Of a stretch of 64,000 nucleotides of DNA, positions 10,096 to 17,454 are shown in pieces; positions within the stretch are counted from its first letter, which is position 1, and each line of letters begins with the position of its first letter. The DNA comes from Granulosicoccus sp. (GTDB lineage Bacteria > Pseudomonadota > Gammaproteobacteria > Granulosicoccales > Granulosicoccaceae). The notes under the pieces are model-generated. The model did not search any database. It saw only the letters and a program-made list of their open reading frames with translations, and was not told the origin of the DNA. The stretch spans positions 1-64,000 of the forward strand of contig JALZUD010000019.1 of assembly GCA_023301725.1 (NCBI GenBank), read 5' to 3'. A program made the translations under genes and the position numbers.

Positions 10096-10893
10096 ATGAT
10101 TACGCAGCTTGAACTCCAGGGTGATTTTCAGAATATCGAATTTGGTGTCGACGAAGGCGTTGCATGGCTAAGCTTTAATCGCCCCGACAAACTCAACAGC
10201 TTCACGGCCAAAATGCACGAAGAAGTTCGTGAGGCTCTGGGTCGTGTTCAGCAATCGGAAGCCATCAGATGTCTGATCATCACTGGCAACGGGCGTGCAT
10301 TTTCTGCTGGACAGGATCTTGGAGATCTGGATATGTCTTCCCTGGCCGATGTGGTTGAGAAAGACTACAACCCGTTACTGCGCACCATTACTCAAATGAA
10401 CATACCGGTAATAGCTTCAGTAAACGGCGTTGCCGCAGGAGCGGCGGCTAACCTGGCGCTGGCCTGCGATATCGTACTAGCCGCACGTTCGGCCAAATTC
10501 ATACAATCATTTAACCATGTTGGCCTGGTGCCTGATGGAGGCGGAACATGGACTCTGCCTCGTCTGGTGGGCCTGGCCCGCGCTACAGCCCTTTGCATGA
10601 CTGGCGAGCCAGTACCTGCTGAACAGGCAGAACACTGGGGCATGATATGGCGTGCGGTCGATGACGACCAGCTACATGCTGAAACCACCGCACTGGCGCA
10701 TCGACTTGCCAATCAGGCGACCATTGGCTTGGCCTACACAAAAAAATTGCTTCGATTTTCGCAAACCCGCACGCTCGACGATCAACTCAACCTGGAGCGT
10801 GATTTCCAGCAGGCCGCCAGCCAGACTGAGGATTTTGCCGAAGGCGTAGATGCCTTTCTCAACAAACGTAAACCTGCGTTTAAAGGACGTTAA
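10096..10893 (+). CDS. paaG: Enoyl-CoA hydratase/isomerase, PaaG-like
   Basis: A 265-residue crotonase-fold enzyme. Oxyanion-hole and CoA-binding stretches are visible: RAFSAGQDLGDL and the GVAAGAAANLALACDIV region. The sequence closely follows PaaG, the isomerase acting on ring-1,2-epoxyphenylacetyl-CoA in phenylacetate breakdown (landmarks RPDKLNSF, SAKFIQSF, LVPDGGGTW, AEHWGMIWRAVDD, FAEGVDAFL). PaaG can also isomerise cis/trans-3-enoyl-CoAs. No other paa gene is in the window, so it may serve general unsaturated acyl-CoA metabolism. It stands alone, upstream of the corrinoid operon and separated from it by a promoter. Confidence 0.85.
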   Translation: MITQLELQGDFQNIEFGVDEGVAWLSFNRPDKLNSFTAKMHEEVREALGRVQQSEAIRCLIITGNGRAFSAGQDLGDLDMSSLADVVEKDYNPLLRTITQMNIPVIASVNGVAAGAAANLALACDIVLAARSAKFIQSFNHVGLVPDGGGTWTLPRLVGLARATALCMTGEPVPAEQAEHWGMIWRAVDDDQLHAETTALAHRLANQATIGLAYTKKLLRFSQTRTLDDQLNLERDFQQAASQTEDFAEGVDAFLNKRKPAFKGR

Positions 10894-10902
10894 TCGCACC
10901 CT

Positions 10903-10930
10903 TTGACACCTGCCGACTATTCGATAGATT
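10903..10930 (+). promoter_or_regulatory. Predicted sigma70 promoter of the corrinoid operon
   Basis: TTGACA at 10903-10908 and TAGATT at 10925-10930 with a 16-base spacer, just after the stop of the paaG-like gene. It would start transcription near 10937, leaving about 170 bases of 5' leader before the first gene at 11108. The -35 is perfect and the -10 matches at four of six positions. Confidence 0.5.
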
Positions 10931-10936
10931 CGGCCT

Positions 10937-11107
10937 ATTCCCAGATCAGAATGTGAGGCGCAGCTCAAGTTTTATGCGCTGAGACTACGCTTGTGCATAA
11001 AAGTGTCGCTATTCGACGAGTTGAAGTCGTGACGGAAGCAATTAGGACTTCCGAACACTACTCATCAATGGATACCATGCTTCTTATCAACGGTTGAGCA
11101 AAATCTG
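10937..11107 (+). promoter_or_regulatory. Structured 5' leader of the corrinoid operon
   Basis: The presumed leader holds a perfect 8-base inverted repeat, TTTTATGC and GCATAAAA, around a 17-base loop, followed by a smaller hairpin GGAAG...CTTCC. No cobalamin B12 box (GCCACTG) or other riboswitch core was recognised. It may be a regulatory leader of an unrecognised kind or simply mRNA structure. Confidence 0.35.
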
Positions 11108-11818
11108 ATGTCTGATCAAGAGAATTTCGACGACGAAGAAGACATCATCCTCGCGGATCTTAGCGACGATGAGTTGGTAGAACAGATGCATGATGATCTG
11201 TACAACGGTCTTAAAGAAGAGATCATGGAGGGCACTAACATCTTGCTTGGACGTGGCTGGTCTCCTGACAAAGTACTGAACAACGCTCTGGTAGAGGGCA
11301 TGCGTATCGTCGGTATCGACTTTCGTGATGGCATCCTGTTTGTCCCAGAGGTACTCATGGCTGCCAACTCCATGAAAGGCGGTATGGGAATACTTCGACC
11401 ACTGCTGGCTGAAACCGGCGCTGAATCTATCGGCAAAGTCGTTATTGGCACCGTCAAGGGTGATATTCACGACATTGGCAAGAATCTGGTCGGCATGATG
11501 CTAGAGGGTGCAGGTTTCGAAGTCATCGATATCGGTATCAACAATCCTGTCGAGAAATACCTGGAAGCTCTGGAAGAACACAAACCCGACATTCTGGGCA
11601 TGTCAGCGCTACTCACCACGACCATGCCGTACATGAAAGTGGTCATTGACACGCTCAAAGAGCAAGGTATGCGTGATGACTTCATCGTCTTGGTCGGTGG
11701 CGCACCATTGAACGAAGAGTTTGGTGAGGCCGTCGGTGCTGATGCTTATTGTCGAGATGCAGCGGTGGCTGTGGAGACAGCCAAAGCAAAAATTTCGGAA
11801 CGTCGGCTAGCTAGTTAA
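11108..11818 (+). CDS. Corrinoid (B12-binding) methyl-carrier protein
   Basis: A 236-residue protein of the MtbC/MttC/MetH-like corrinoid family. It has an N-terminal helical cap (about 35-105) and a Rossmann B12-binding domain with the D-x-H-x-x-G motif (DIHDIG, His121 as lower cobalt ligand), SALLTTTM and LVGGAPL. It would carry a methyl group on cobalt between methyltransferases. It heads a seven-gene operon with genes for THF methyl transfer, MTHFR and reactivation, and its likely donor enzyme is the MttB-family protein at 25585-27144. Oddly, the first 35 residues hold 14 Asp/Glu and no Lys/Arg, in contrast to the basic tails of its probable partners. Confidence 0.92.
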   Translation: MSDQENFDDEEDIILADLSDDELVEQMHDDLYNGLKEEIMEGTNILLGRGWSPDKVLNNALVEGMRIVGIDFRDGILFVPEVLMAANSMKGGMGILRPLLAETGAESIGKVVIGTVKGDIHDIGKNLVGMMLEGAGFEVIDIGINNPVEKYLEALEEHKPDILGMSALLTTTMPYMKVVIDTLKEQGMRDDFIVLVGGAPLNEEFGEAVGADAYCRDAAVAVETAKAKISERRLAS

Positions 11819-11827
11819 GAGCAGCGT

Positions 11828-12559
11828 GTGCTTAGCTCATCAGAGGGTAACAGCGCCGAACACGAGCTGGGCGACACGCTGAACAAAACCCTGATTATTG
11901 CTTGCGGGGCCATTGCTCACGAGTTAGTCGCTCTGATGAAAGCCAACGACTGGCAGCACTGGGACTTACAGTGCTTGCCTGCGCAATGGCACAACTCACC
12001 CGAGCGCATAAGTCCAGCGGTTGACGCAAAAATTCGTGAGCATCAACAAAGCTATGCAAAGGTGTTTGTGGCTTACGCAGACTGTGGCACTGGTGGGCAT
12101 CTGGACAAAGTTTTGGACAAGCATAAAGTTGAACGTTTGCCGGGTGATCACTGTTATAGCTTCTTCGCAGGTGCCGACGTTTTCAACGCGATGGCAGAAG
12201 ACGAATTGGGTACTTTTTATCTCACTGACTACCTTGTAGATAATTTTCAGCGCTTAATACTGGATGGCTTGGGAATATCCAAGCACCCAGAACTACTGGA
12301 ACAGTACTTTGGTCACTACACGCAACTGATGTACTTACGACAAGACACACAATCATCTAAGGTCGACAAGCGCTTAACCCTGGCTAAAGCTGCAGCAAAG
12401 GCACTTCATCTGCGGTTGAGTGTGCACGATACCGGACTAGAACCCTTTGCAGGTTCTATACGCGGCATCACTGTTGTCACCGAATCTTTGCATAGCGGCC
12501 AGCCAATACCTCTTCAAAGCCTTACTCCCTCTAACGAACACAAACCGCACTTTGATTAG
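11828..12559 (+). CDS. DUF1638 domain protein
   Basis: A 243-residue protein of unknown function starting at GTG. The DUF1638 features are the opening LIIACGAIAHELVALM, a VAYADCGTGGHLD motif with a conserved Cys, and LPGDHCYSFFAG with a further Cys and His. These look like ligands for a metal or cofactor. It lies nine bases after the corrinoid protein gene and four bases before the next gene, so co-expression is near certain. Placement inside a corrinoid/one-carbon operon suggests a role in corrinoid handling or methyl transfer, but nothing in the sequence proves it. Confidence 0.8.
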   Translation: MLSSSEGNSAEHELGDTLNKTLIIACGAIAHELVALMKANDWQHWDLQCLPAQWHNSPERISPAVDAKIREHQQSYAKVFVAYADCGTGGHLDKVLDKHKVERLPGDHCYSFFAGADVFNAMAEDELGTFYLTDYLVDNFQRLILDGLGISKHPELLEQYFGHYTQLMYLRQDTQSSKVDKRLTLAKAAAKALHLRLSVHDTGLEPFAGSIRGITVVTESLHSGQPIPLQSLTPSNEHKPHFD

Positions 12560-12562
12560 CAT

Positions 12563-12925
12563 ATGCCTGAACTGATAAAAATCTACTGGCGCGATATACC
12601 CTCGCAAGTCACTGCAAAAGCTGGCCGTAAGACGGCCAAAGTTATGTTACCAGCACGCTTTCAGGAAGCTATCGACCGCGCAGCCATGCGAGCTGGAAAA
12701 GGTTCCAGTGATGCCTATATGGAAGATTGGCGTCGTGATCGAAGCCCGTGCAGCGGTGATCTGCAAGTTGAAGCCGACAAAGCTGCTGCACAACTGCTCA
12801 CCGAATTTGACGACACCTATCTAGAAGCTTTAACCAAGGCAAAAGGCGTAGCCGACAATATCAGCGACGAGCTCAAAAGGCCGCTTGGTGATGACAAGCA
12901 AGCGCCTGGCGATACTGAGACTTAA
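12563..12925 (+). CDS. 'Virulence factor' family small protein (function unknown)
   Basis: A 120-residue soluble protein. The beginning IKIYWRDIPSQVTAKAGRK and the DAYMEDWRRD motif match a small family that carries the label 'virulence factor' in databases (PF13769-like). That label comes from homology and says nothing about this gene. Its position between DUF1638 and the MTHFR partner, with gaps of only 3 and 2 bases, ties it to corrinoid-dependent one-carbon metabolism. It is rich in charged residues and has no signal peptide or membrane segment. Confidence 0.75.
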   Translation: MPELIKIYWRDIPSQVTAKAGRKTAKVMLPARFQEAIDRAAMRAGKGSSDAYMEDWRRDRSPCSGDLQVEADKAAAQLLTEFDDTYLEALTKAKGVADNISDELKRPLGDDKQAPGDTET

Positions 12926-12927
12926 AC

Positions 12928-13398
12928 ATGTATAGCTTGCGAAAATGGTCTGTCAGACATGCCCGATTGCTTGAGAGCACTTATGCGTTTGTTGAGAACG
13001 GACTATTACTCGCAGCGCCCCTGATTAACAAAATCGGTCATGCAAAGCTTGAAAAACCGGTGGCTAGTGTTGAAAAACTCATCAAAGGCGCCCTGTTCGA
13101 CTGCCAGATGTGTGGGCAATGCGCCTTAAGTGAAACCGGCATGTCATGCCCGATGAATTGTCCAAAAGAGATACGCAATGGCCCTTGTGGTGGTGTGCGT
13201 CCGGGTGGCTTTTGCGAAGTGAAACCCGAGATGCGATGCGTTTGGGTGGAAGGCTGGCAAGGTGCACAGCAAATGAAGAATGGTGGCGATATCACCAATA
13301 TGCAATTTGCTGTGGACTACCGACTTCAAGGCAAATCATCCTGGCTCAAAGTGGTTCGTGAAAAAACAACGCCACCTAATGGTGGGCCCACCGCATGA
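12928..13398 (+). CDS. Cys-rich MTHFR C-terminal domain protein (MetV-like)
   Basis: A 156-residue protein with eight cysteines in about 45 residues: CQMCGQC, then SCPMNC, GPCGG, FCEV and RCVW. This is the pattern of the MTHFR C-terminal zinc/iron-sulfur domain (PF12225), which in anaerobic acetogens is the MetV partner of methylenetetrahydrofolate reductase. Its stop overlaps the start of the MTHFR gene by four bases (ATGA), consistent with the two forming a complex. The cysteines probably bind a metal or an Fe-S cluster and could feed electrons to, or from, the flavin of MTHFR. Confidence 0.85.
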   Translation: MYSLRKWSVRHARLLESTYAFVENGLLLAAPLINKIGHAKLEKPVASVEKLIKGALFDCQMCGQCALSETGMSCPMNCPKEIRNGPCGGVRPGGFCEVKPEMRCVWVEGWQGAQQMKNGGDITNMQFAVDYRLQGKSSWLKVVREKTTPPNGGPTA

Positions 13399-14432
13399 GT
13401 GCCAACTTCAACGACGAGCCTGTTCCAGGTTATCCCCTGCCTATCCTGCCCGGCCACAGCTCACCGGGCAGATTCGAACGCATATTGCGCGCAGGTCAGT
13501 TTGTAGTTACCAGTGAACTGGCACCACCAGATAGCGCAGACCCAGCTTTAGTGTACGAGCGTGCTGCCTACTTCGATGGTTATGTAGATGCCATCAATGC
13601 TACCGATGGCAGTGGGGCACATTGCCACATGGGTTCGCTAGCGGTATGTGCTCTGCTAACACGCTTGGGTTATTCGCTGATTCAACAAATTTCTTGCCGC
13701 GATAAAAACCGTATCGCCATACAAGGTGACATTCTGGGTGGTGCCGCTATGGGGGTTTGCAACATGCTCTGCTTATCCGGTGATGGCGTGCAAACAGGCG
13801 ATCACCCTGAGGCCAAGCCAGTATTCGATCTTGACTGCATGAGCTTGCTGGACGTCGCCCGTACCATGCGTGACAAATCGACCTTTCAAAGCGGGCGAGC
13901 CCTGAACGATCCGCCACGCGTATTTCTGGGGGCTGCTGCAAATCCATTCGTTGAACCGTTCGATTGGCGCCCATTGAGACTGGCTAAAAAAGTCGCAGCG
14001 GGTGCTCAGTTCGTACAAACTCAATACTGCTATGACGTGCCTCGCTTACGTGAATACATGAAACAAGTCATCGACTTGGGACTGAGTGAAAAAGTGTTCA
14101 TTATTGTGGGCGTTGGTCCCATTGCCTCAGCACGCACCGGTGACTGGATTCGTAAAAACGTTCCCGGTGTCCACATCCCCGATAGCGTTATTGATCGCTT
14201 GAAAGGCGCGACAGACCAAAAGGCTGAAGGACAAACTTTGTGCGTCGAACTAATGCAACAAATCAGTGAGATCGAGGGTGTTGATGGCTTGCACGTCATG
14301 GCTTACCGGCAAGAAAAATCAGTACCCGACTTAGTAAAACGCTCAGGTGTTCTCGGCGATCGCACACCTTGGCATCCACGTCTTTACGAGGGCGATATGA
14401 CTGTCCAGCAACATATGGAAAATATCCAATGA
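13395..14432 (+). CDS. metF: Methylenetetrahydrofolate reductase
   Basis: A 345-residue MTHFR with the TIM-barrel features: the entry strand FVVTSELAPPDSADP, the folate/flavin loop NATDGSGAHCHMGS, LCLSGDGVQTGDHPEA and FVQTQYCYDV. It interconverts 5,10-methylene-THF and 5-methyl-THF. In this setting the likely direction is oxidation of methyl-THF that has received a methyl group from the corrinoid protein. It overlaps both neighbours by four bases, the Cys-rich partner upstream and the THF methyltransferase downstream. It is about 50 residues longer than E. coli MetF. A separate biosynthetic metF may exist elsewhere. Confidence 0.9.
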   Translation: MSANFNDEPVPGYPLPILPGHSSPGRFERILRAGQFVVTSELAPPDSADPALVYERAAYFDGYVDAINATDGSGAHCHMGSLAVCALLTRLGYSLIQQISCRDKNRIAIQGDILGGAAMGVCNMLCLSGDGVQTGDHPEAKPVFDLDCMSLLDVARTMRDKSTFQSGRALNDPPRVFLGAAANPFVEPFDWRPLRLAKKVAAGAQFVQTQYCYDVPRLREYMKQVIDLGLSEKVFIIVGVGPIASARTGDWIRKNVPGVHIPDSVIDRLKGATDQKAEGQTLCVELMQQISEIEGVDGLHVMAYRQEKSVPDLVKRSGVLGDRTPWHPRLYEGDMTVQQHMENIQ

Positions 14433-15334
14433 CTAACACGGTAATTAGTTCTGCAACCCGGGAACACATCATCGGGCCAGATCATCCGTTCACTATCATT
14501 GGTGAGCGCATTAATCCCACTGGACGAAAAATTCTGGCTGAAGAAATGAAGGCTGGAGATTTCAGTCGTGTAGAGGCAGACGCTCTGGCGCAAGTGGCAG
14601 CCGGTGCGCAGATGCTTGACGTTAATGCGGGTATCCCACTGGCAGATGAGCCTGCACTTCTGGCACAAGCCATAACGCTGGTTCAATCCATCACCGACGT
14701 ACCGCTATCTATTGACTCTTCTATCATCGAAGCGCTCGAAGCTGGGCTCGGTGTCTATCAAGGCAAAGCACTCGTCAATTCTGTCACGGGTGAAGATGAA
14801 GTATTGGAACGGGTACTGCCACTTGTGGCCAAATACAACGCAGCTGTTGTGGCTATCTCGAATGACGAAACCGGCATCTCAGAAGATCCTGAAGAACGCT
14901 TCAAAGTTGCAAAGAAAATTGTTGAACGTGCTGCTGATTTTGGTATTCCTGCCTCCGATGTCGTCATTGACCCATTAGTTATGCCTATCGGTGCCATGCG
15001 CTTTGCTGGCCGACAAGTCTTTGATATCCTCGGGCGAATTCGCAAAGAGTTAGGTTGCAACACCACCTGTGGCGCCTCCAACGTCAGTTTTGGCTTACCT
15101 GAAAGAAACGGTATCAATGGCGCTTTCCTCTCTATGGCTATCAGCTCCGGTATGACCTCTGCTATCACCAATCCTGTACATGAGGAAGTGATGCGTTCGG
15201 TTATGGCTGCTGATGTTTTGATGGGTAACGATGCTGACTGCCTAGCGTGGATACGAAAGTATCGCGCGCCCGCAGCAGAGGGAGAAGTAGGCGCACGCGG
15301 ACGTCGAACCAGCCGTCGCAAACGTCCCAGCTAG
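14429..15334 (+). CDS. Methyltetrahydrofolate:corrinoid methyltransferase
   Basis: A 301-residue pterin-binding TIM barrel of the AcsE/MtgA/MetH-domain type. Visible motifs are IIGERINPTGRK, MLDVNAGIP, PLSIDSS, KALVNSVTGE and GASNVSFGLPER, all lining the pterin pocket. It transfers a methyl group between the corrinoid protein and THF. I start it at the ATG at 14429, overlapping the MTHFR stop as ATGA; an in-frame ATG 20 codons earlier would run into MTHFR. The C-terminus is odd: after the barrel comes a basic tail, RGRRTSRRKRPS, with seven Arg/Lys in twelve residues, not part of the fold and similar in style to tails on other corrinoid-partner proteins here. Confidence 0.9.
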   Translation: MTNTVISSATREHIIGPDHPFTIIGERINPTGRKILAEEMKAGDFSRVEADALAQVAAGAQMLDVNAGIPLADEPALLAQAITLVQSITDVPLSIDSSIIEALEAGLGVYQGKALVNSVTGEDEVLERVLPLVAKYNAAVVAISNDETGISEDPEERFKVAKKIVERAADFGIPASDVVIDPLVMPIGAMRFAGRQVFDILGRIRKELGCNTTCGASNVSFGLPERNGINGAFLSMAISSGMTSAITNPVHEEVMRSVMAADVLMGNDADCLAWIRKYRAPAAEGEVGARGRRTSRRKRPS

Positions 15335-15354
15335 ACAAGACAGCAAACCTTATT

Positions 15355-17361
15355 ATGAGCGCAGACAACGGCCACGCATTAGTAGTTTTCACACCCAGCG
15401 GCAAACGCGGCAGCTTTCCTATAGGCACGTCGGTGTTGCAAGCTGCACGTGAATTGGGTGTTGACCTTGAATCTATCTGTGGAGGTCGAGGCCTGTGTGG
15501 TCGTTGCCAGGTCATTTGTCCTGAAGGCGAATTTCCTAAGCACAATATCGTTTCTTCACACAATCATTTAAGCGAAGCCACCCGCGTTGAAGCTCGCTAT
15601 CAGCGTATTAACGGTGAGTTTGTCGATGCGCGCAGGCTAGGGTGTCAAGCCAATATACAAGGCGACCTGGTAGTTGATGTACCCGCTGACAGTCAAGTGC
15701 ACAAGCAGGTTATCCGCAAGGCACTCAGTCATGCAAACATGCGAGTCAACCCGGCAGTGCGCTTGTATGTGGTTGAGGTACGTGAGCCCGATATGCACGA
15801 CCCATCAGGCGATTTACGCCGTTTAAAACAGGCTCTGAAAGATGAGTGGAATTTAACCGACCTACATGCAGGGCTGTCGCTTGTTCAGCAACTTCAGCCA
15901 GCACTACGAGCTGGCAAGTGGCAGGTGACCGTAGCCATTCACCAAGATCGAGACCTGCTTGCCGTGTGGCCCGGCTTCAAGCAAGTGATCTATGGCCTCG
16001 CTATAGATGTTGGTTCAACCACGATTGCAGGACACCTAGTTGAACTGAGTACCGGCAAGGTTCTGGCCAGCAGTGGCGCGATGAATCCGCAAATTCGCTT
16101 TGGTGAAGACTTAATGAGTCGCGTGTCTTACGTCATGATGAACCCTGAAGGCGATAAGGACATGACCGATGCGGTCATTGGCGCTATCAATTCACTCATC
16201 AGCGATGTCAGCGAACAGGCGACCATAGCGCGCGAAGATATTCTGGAATTCAGCTTTGTTGCCAACCCGGTGATGCATCACCTGTTATTGGGCATTAACC
16301 CCGTTGAATTAGGTGGAGCACCTTTTGCGTTGGCCACTGATGAGGCAATGACACTGGATGCTGCAAGCATGGGTATCATCGCTCACGCACAAGCTAAGGC
16401 CTATCTATTACCCTGCGTGGCAGGGCATGTTGGCGCTGACACTGCCGGCGTAGTGCTTTCAGAGCAACCGGAGAAACTTGAAGAGCTAACGCTTCTGGTT
16501 GATGTGGGCACCAATGCCGAAATAGTTCTGGGAAATGCCCAGCGTCTTGTCGCGTGCTCCAGTCCCACCGGGCCAGCTTTTGAAGGTGCTCAAATCAGTG
16601 GGGGACAAAGAGCCGCGCCTGGTGCTATTGAACGCGTACGCATTGACCCTGAAACACTTGAGCCACGCTTTAGCGTCATTGGTTCTACCACGTGGTCAAA
16701 CGAGCAGAGCTTCGCCACAGACACTGCAAGTACTGGAGTCACTGGCATCTGCGGCTCGGGTATTATCGAGGTAGTTGCCGAGATGTTTCTGGCTGGCATT
16801 ATCAACACAGACGGTGTACTGGATGGTGCCCTAGCCGCACGCAGCCCGCGCATTACCGCAAATGATCGAACATTCTCCTACGTACTTCACGAAGGCGATG
16901 TCAGTGTTTGCATCACGCAAAATGATGTTCGACAAATTCAATTGGCCAAAGCTGCTTTGTATGCGGGAGTACGCTTATTAATGGACAGATTAGGCATTGA
17001 ATCAGTTGACCGGATCAGGCTGGCTGGCGCCTTCGGTAGTCATATTGATGTCAAGTACGCCATGGTTCTTGGCCTTATTCCAGATTGCAATCTGGAGGCT
17101 GTAGATTCGGCAGGCAACGCCGCGGGAACAGGCGCTTTAATGGCGTTACTCGATAAAGACGCACGAGCGAATATTGAAAGCGTTGTGCGCGACATCGAAA
17201 AAGTAGAAACAGCTGTTGAGCCTGCGTTCCAACAGCACTTTGTGGAAGCCATGGCATTTCCCCATAAAACCGCCATGTTTACTGAACTGGCTAAGGTTGT
17301 CACGCTGCCAACCCCAACTACGTCGCAACCTGCACGACGAAGGCGCAGCCGACGCTCCTGA
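15355..17361 (+). CDS. Corrinoid activation protein, ferredoxin plus ASKHA ATPase (RACo/RamA-like)
   Basis: A 668-residue protein with an N-terminal 2Fe-2S ferredoxin domain (SICGGRGLCGRCQV and a later GCQ supplying the fourth Cys). A linker and a C-terminal ASKHA-type ATPase (DUF4445) follow, with AIDVGSTTIAGHLVEL and LLVDVGTNAEIVLG. Such proteins reduce inactive Co(II) corrinoid to Co(I) at the expense of ATP. It is the last gene of the corrinoid operon. The start at 15355 gives MSADNGHALVVF, a normal ferredoxin N-terminus; an upstream in-frame start at 15247 lies within the previous gene. The protein ends ARRRRSRRS, another strongly basic tail. Confidence 0.9.
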   Translation: MSADNGHALVVFTPSGKRGSFPIGTSVLQAARELGVDLESICGGRGLCGRCQVICPEGEFPKHNIVSSHNHLSEATRVEARYQRINGEFVDARRLGCQANIQGDLVVDVPADSQVHKQVIRKALSHANMRVNPAVRLYVVEVREPDMHDPSGDLRRLKQALKDEWNLTDLHAGLSLVQQLQPALRAGKWQVTVAIHQDRDLLAVWPGFKQVIYGLAIDVGSTTIAGHLVELSTGKVLASSGAMNPQIRFGEDLMSRVSYVMMNPEGDKDMTDAVIGAINSLISDVSEQATIAREDILEFSFVANPVMHHLLLGINPVELGGAPFALATDEAMTLDAASMGIIAHAQAKAYLLPCVAGHVGADTAGVVLSEQPEKLEELTLLVDVGTNAEIVLGNAQRLVACSSPTGPAFEGAQISGGQRAAPGAIERVRIDPETLEPRFSVIGSTTWSNEQSFATDTASTGVTGICGSGIIEVVAEMFLAGIINTDGVLDGALAARSPRITANDRTFSYVLHEGDVSVCITQNDVRQIQLAKAALYAGVRLLMDRLGIESVDRIRLAGAFGSHIDVKYAMVLGLIPDCNLEAVDSAGNAAGTGALMALLDKDARANIESVVRDIEKVETAVEPAFQQHFVEAMAFPHKTAMFTELAKVVTLPTPTTSQPARRRRSRRS

Positions 17362-17402
17362 ATCACTTCCAAGCCGTTCAAAAACGACTTCCATGGCGTT
17401 GC

Positions 17403-17443
17403 GAGCAGTCTTTACTCTATACTGCTCGGTAAGCCTGAGCAGT
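17403..17443 (+). promoter_or_regulatory. Three-arm inverted repeat, competing hairpins before the GINT1-like gene
   Basis: GAGCAGT at 17403-17409, its complement ACTGCTC at 17421-17427, and a second GAGCAGT at 17437-17443. The middle arm can pair with either outer arm, giving two mutually exclusive 7-bp hairpins, and the last arm ends 11 bases before the ATG at 17455. This could control translation start or be a repeated operator. Confidence 0.5.
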
Positions 17444-17454
17444 AGTGTTGAAAA

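Noticed and set aside
10894..11107. Cobalamin riboswitch before the corrinoid operon
   Set aside because: Hairpins are present but no B12 box or matching core was found; kept only as an undefined structured leader.
12563..12925. Virulence role for the 'virulence factor' family protein
   Set aside because: The family label is inherited; the gene context is one-carbon metabolism.
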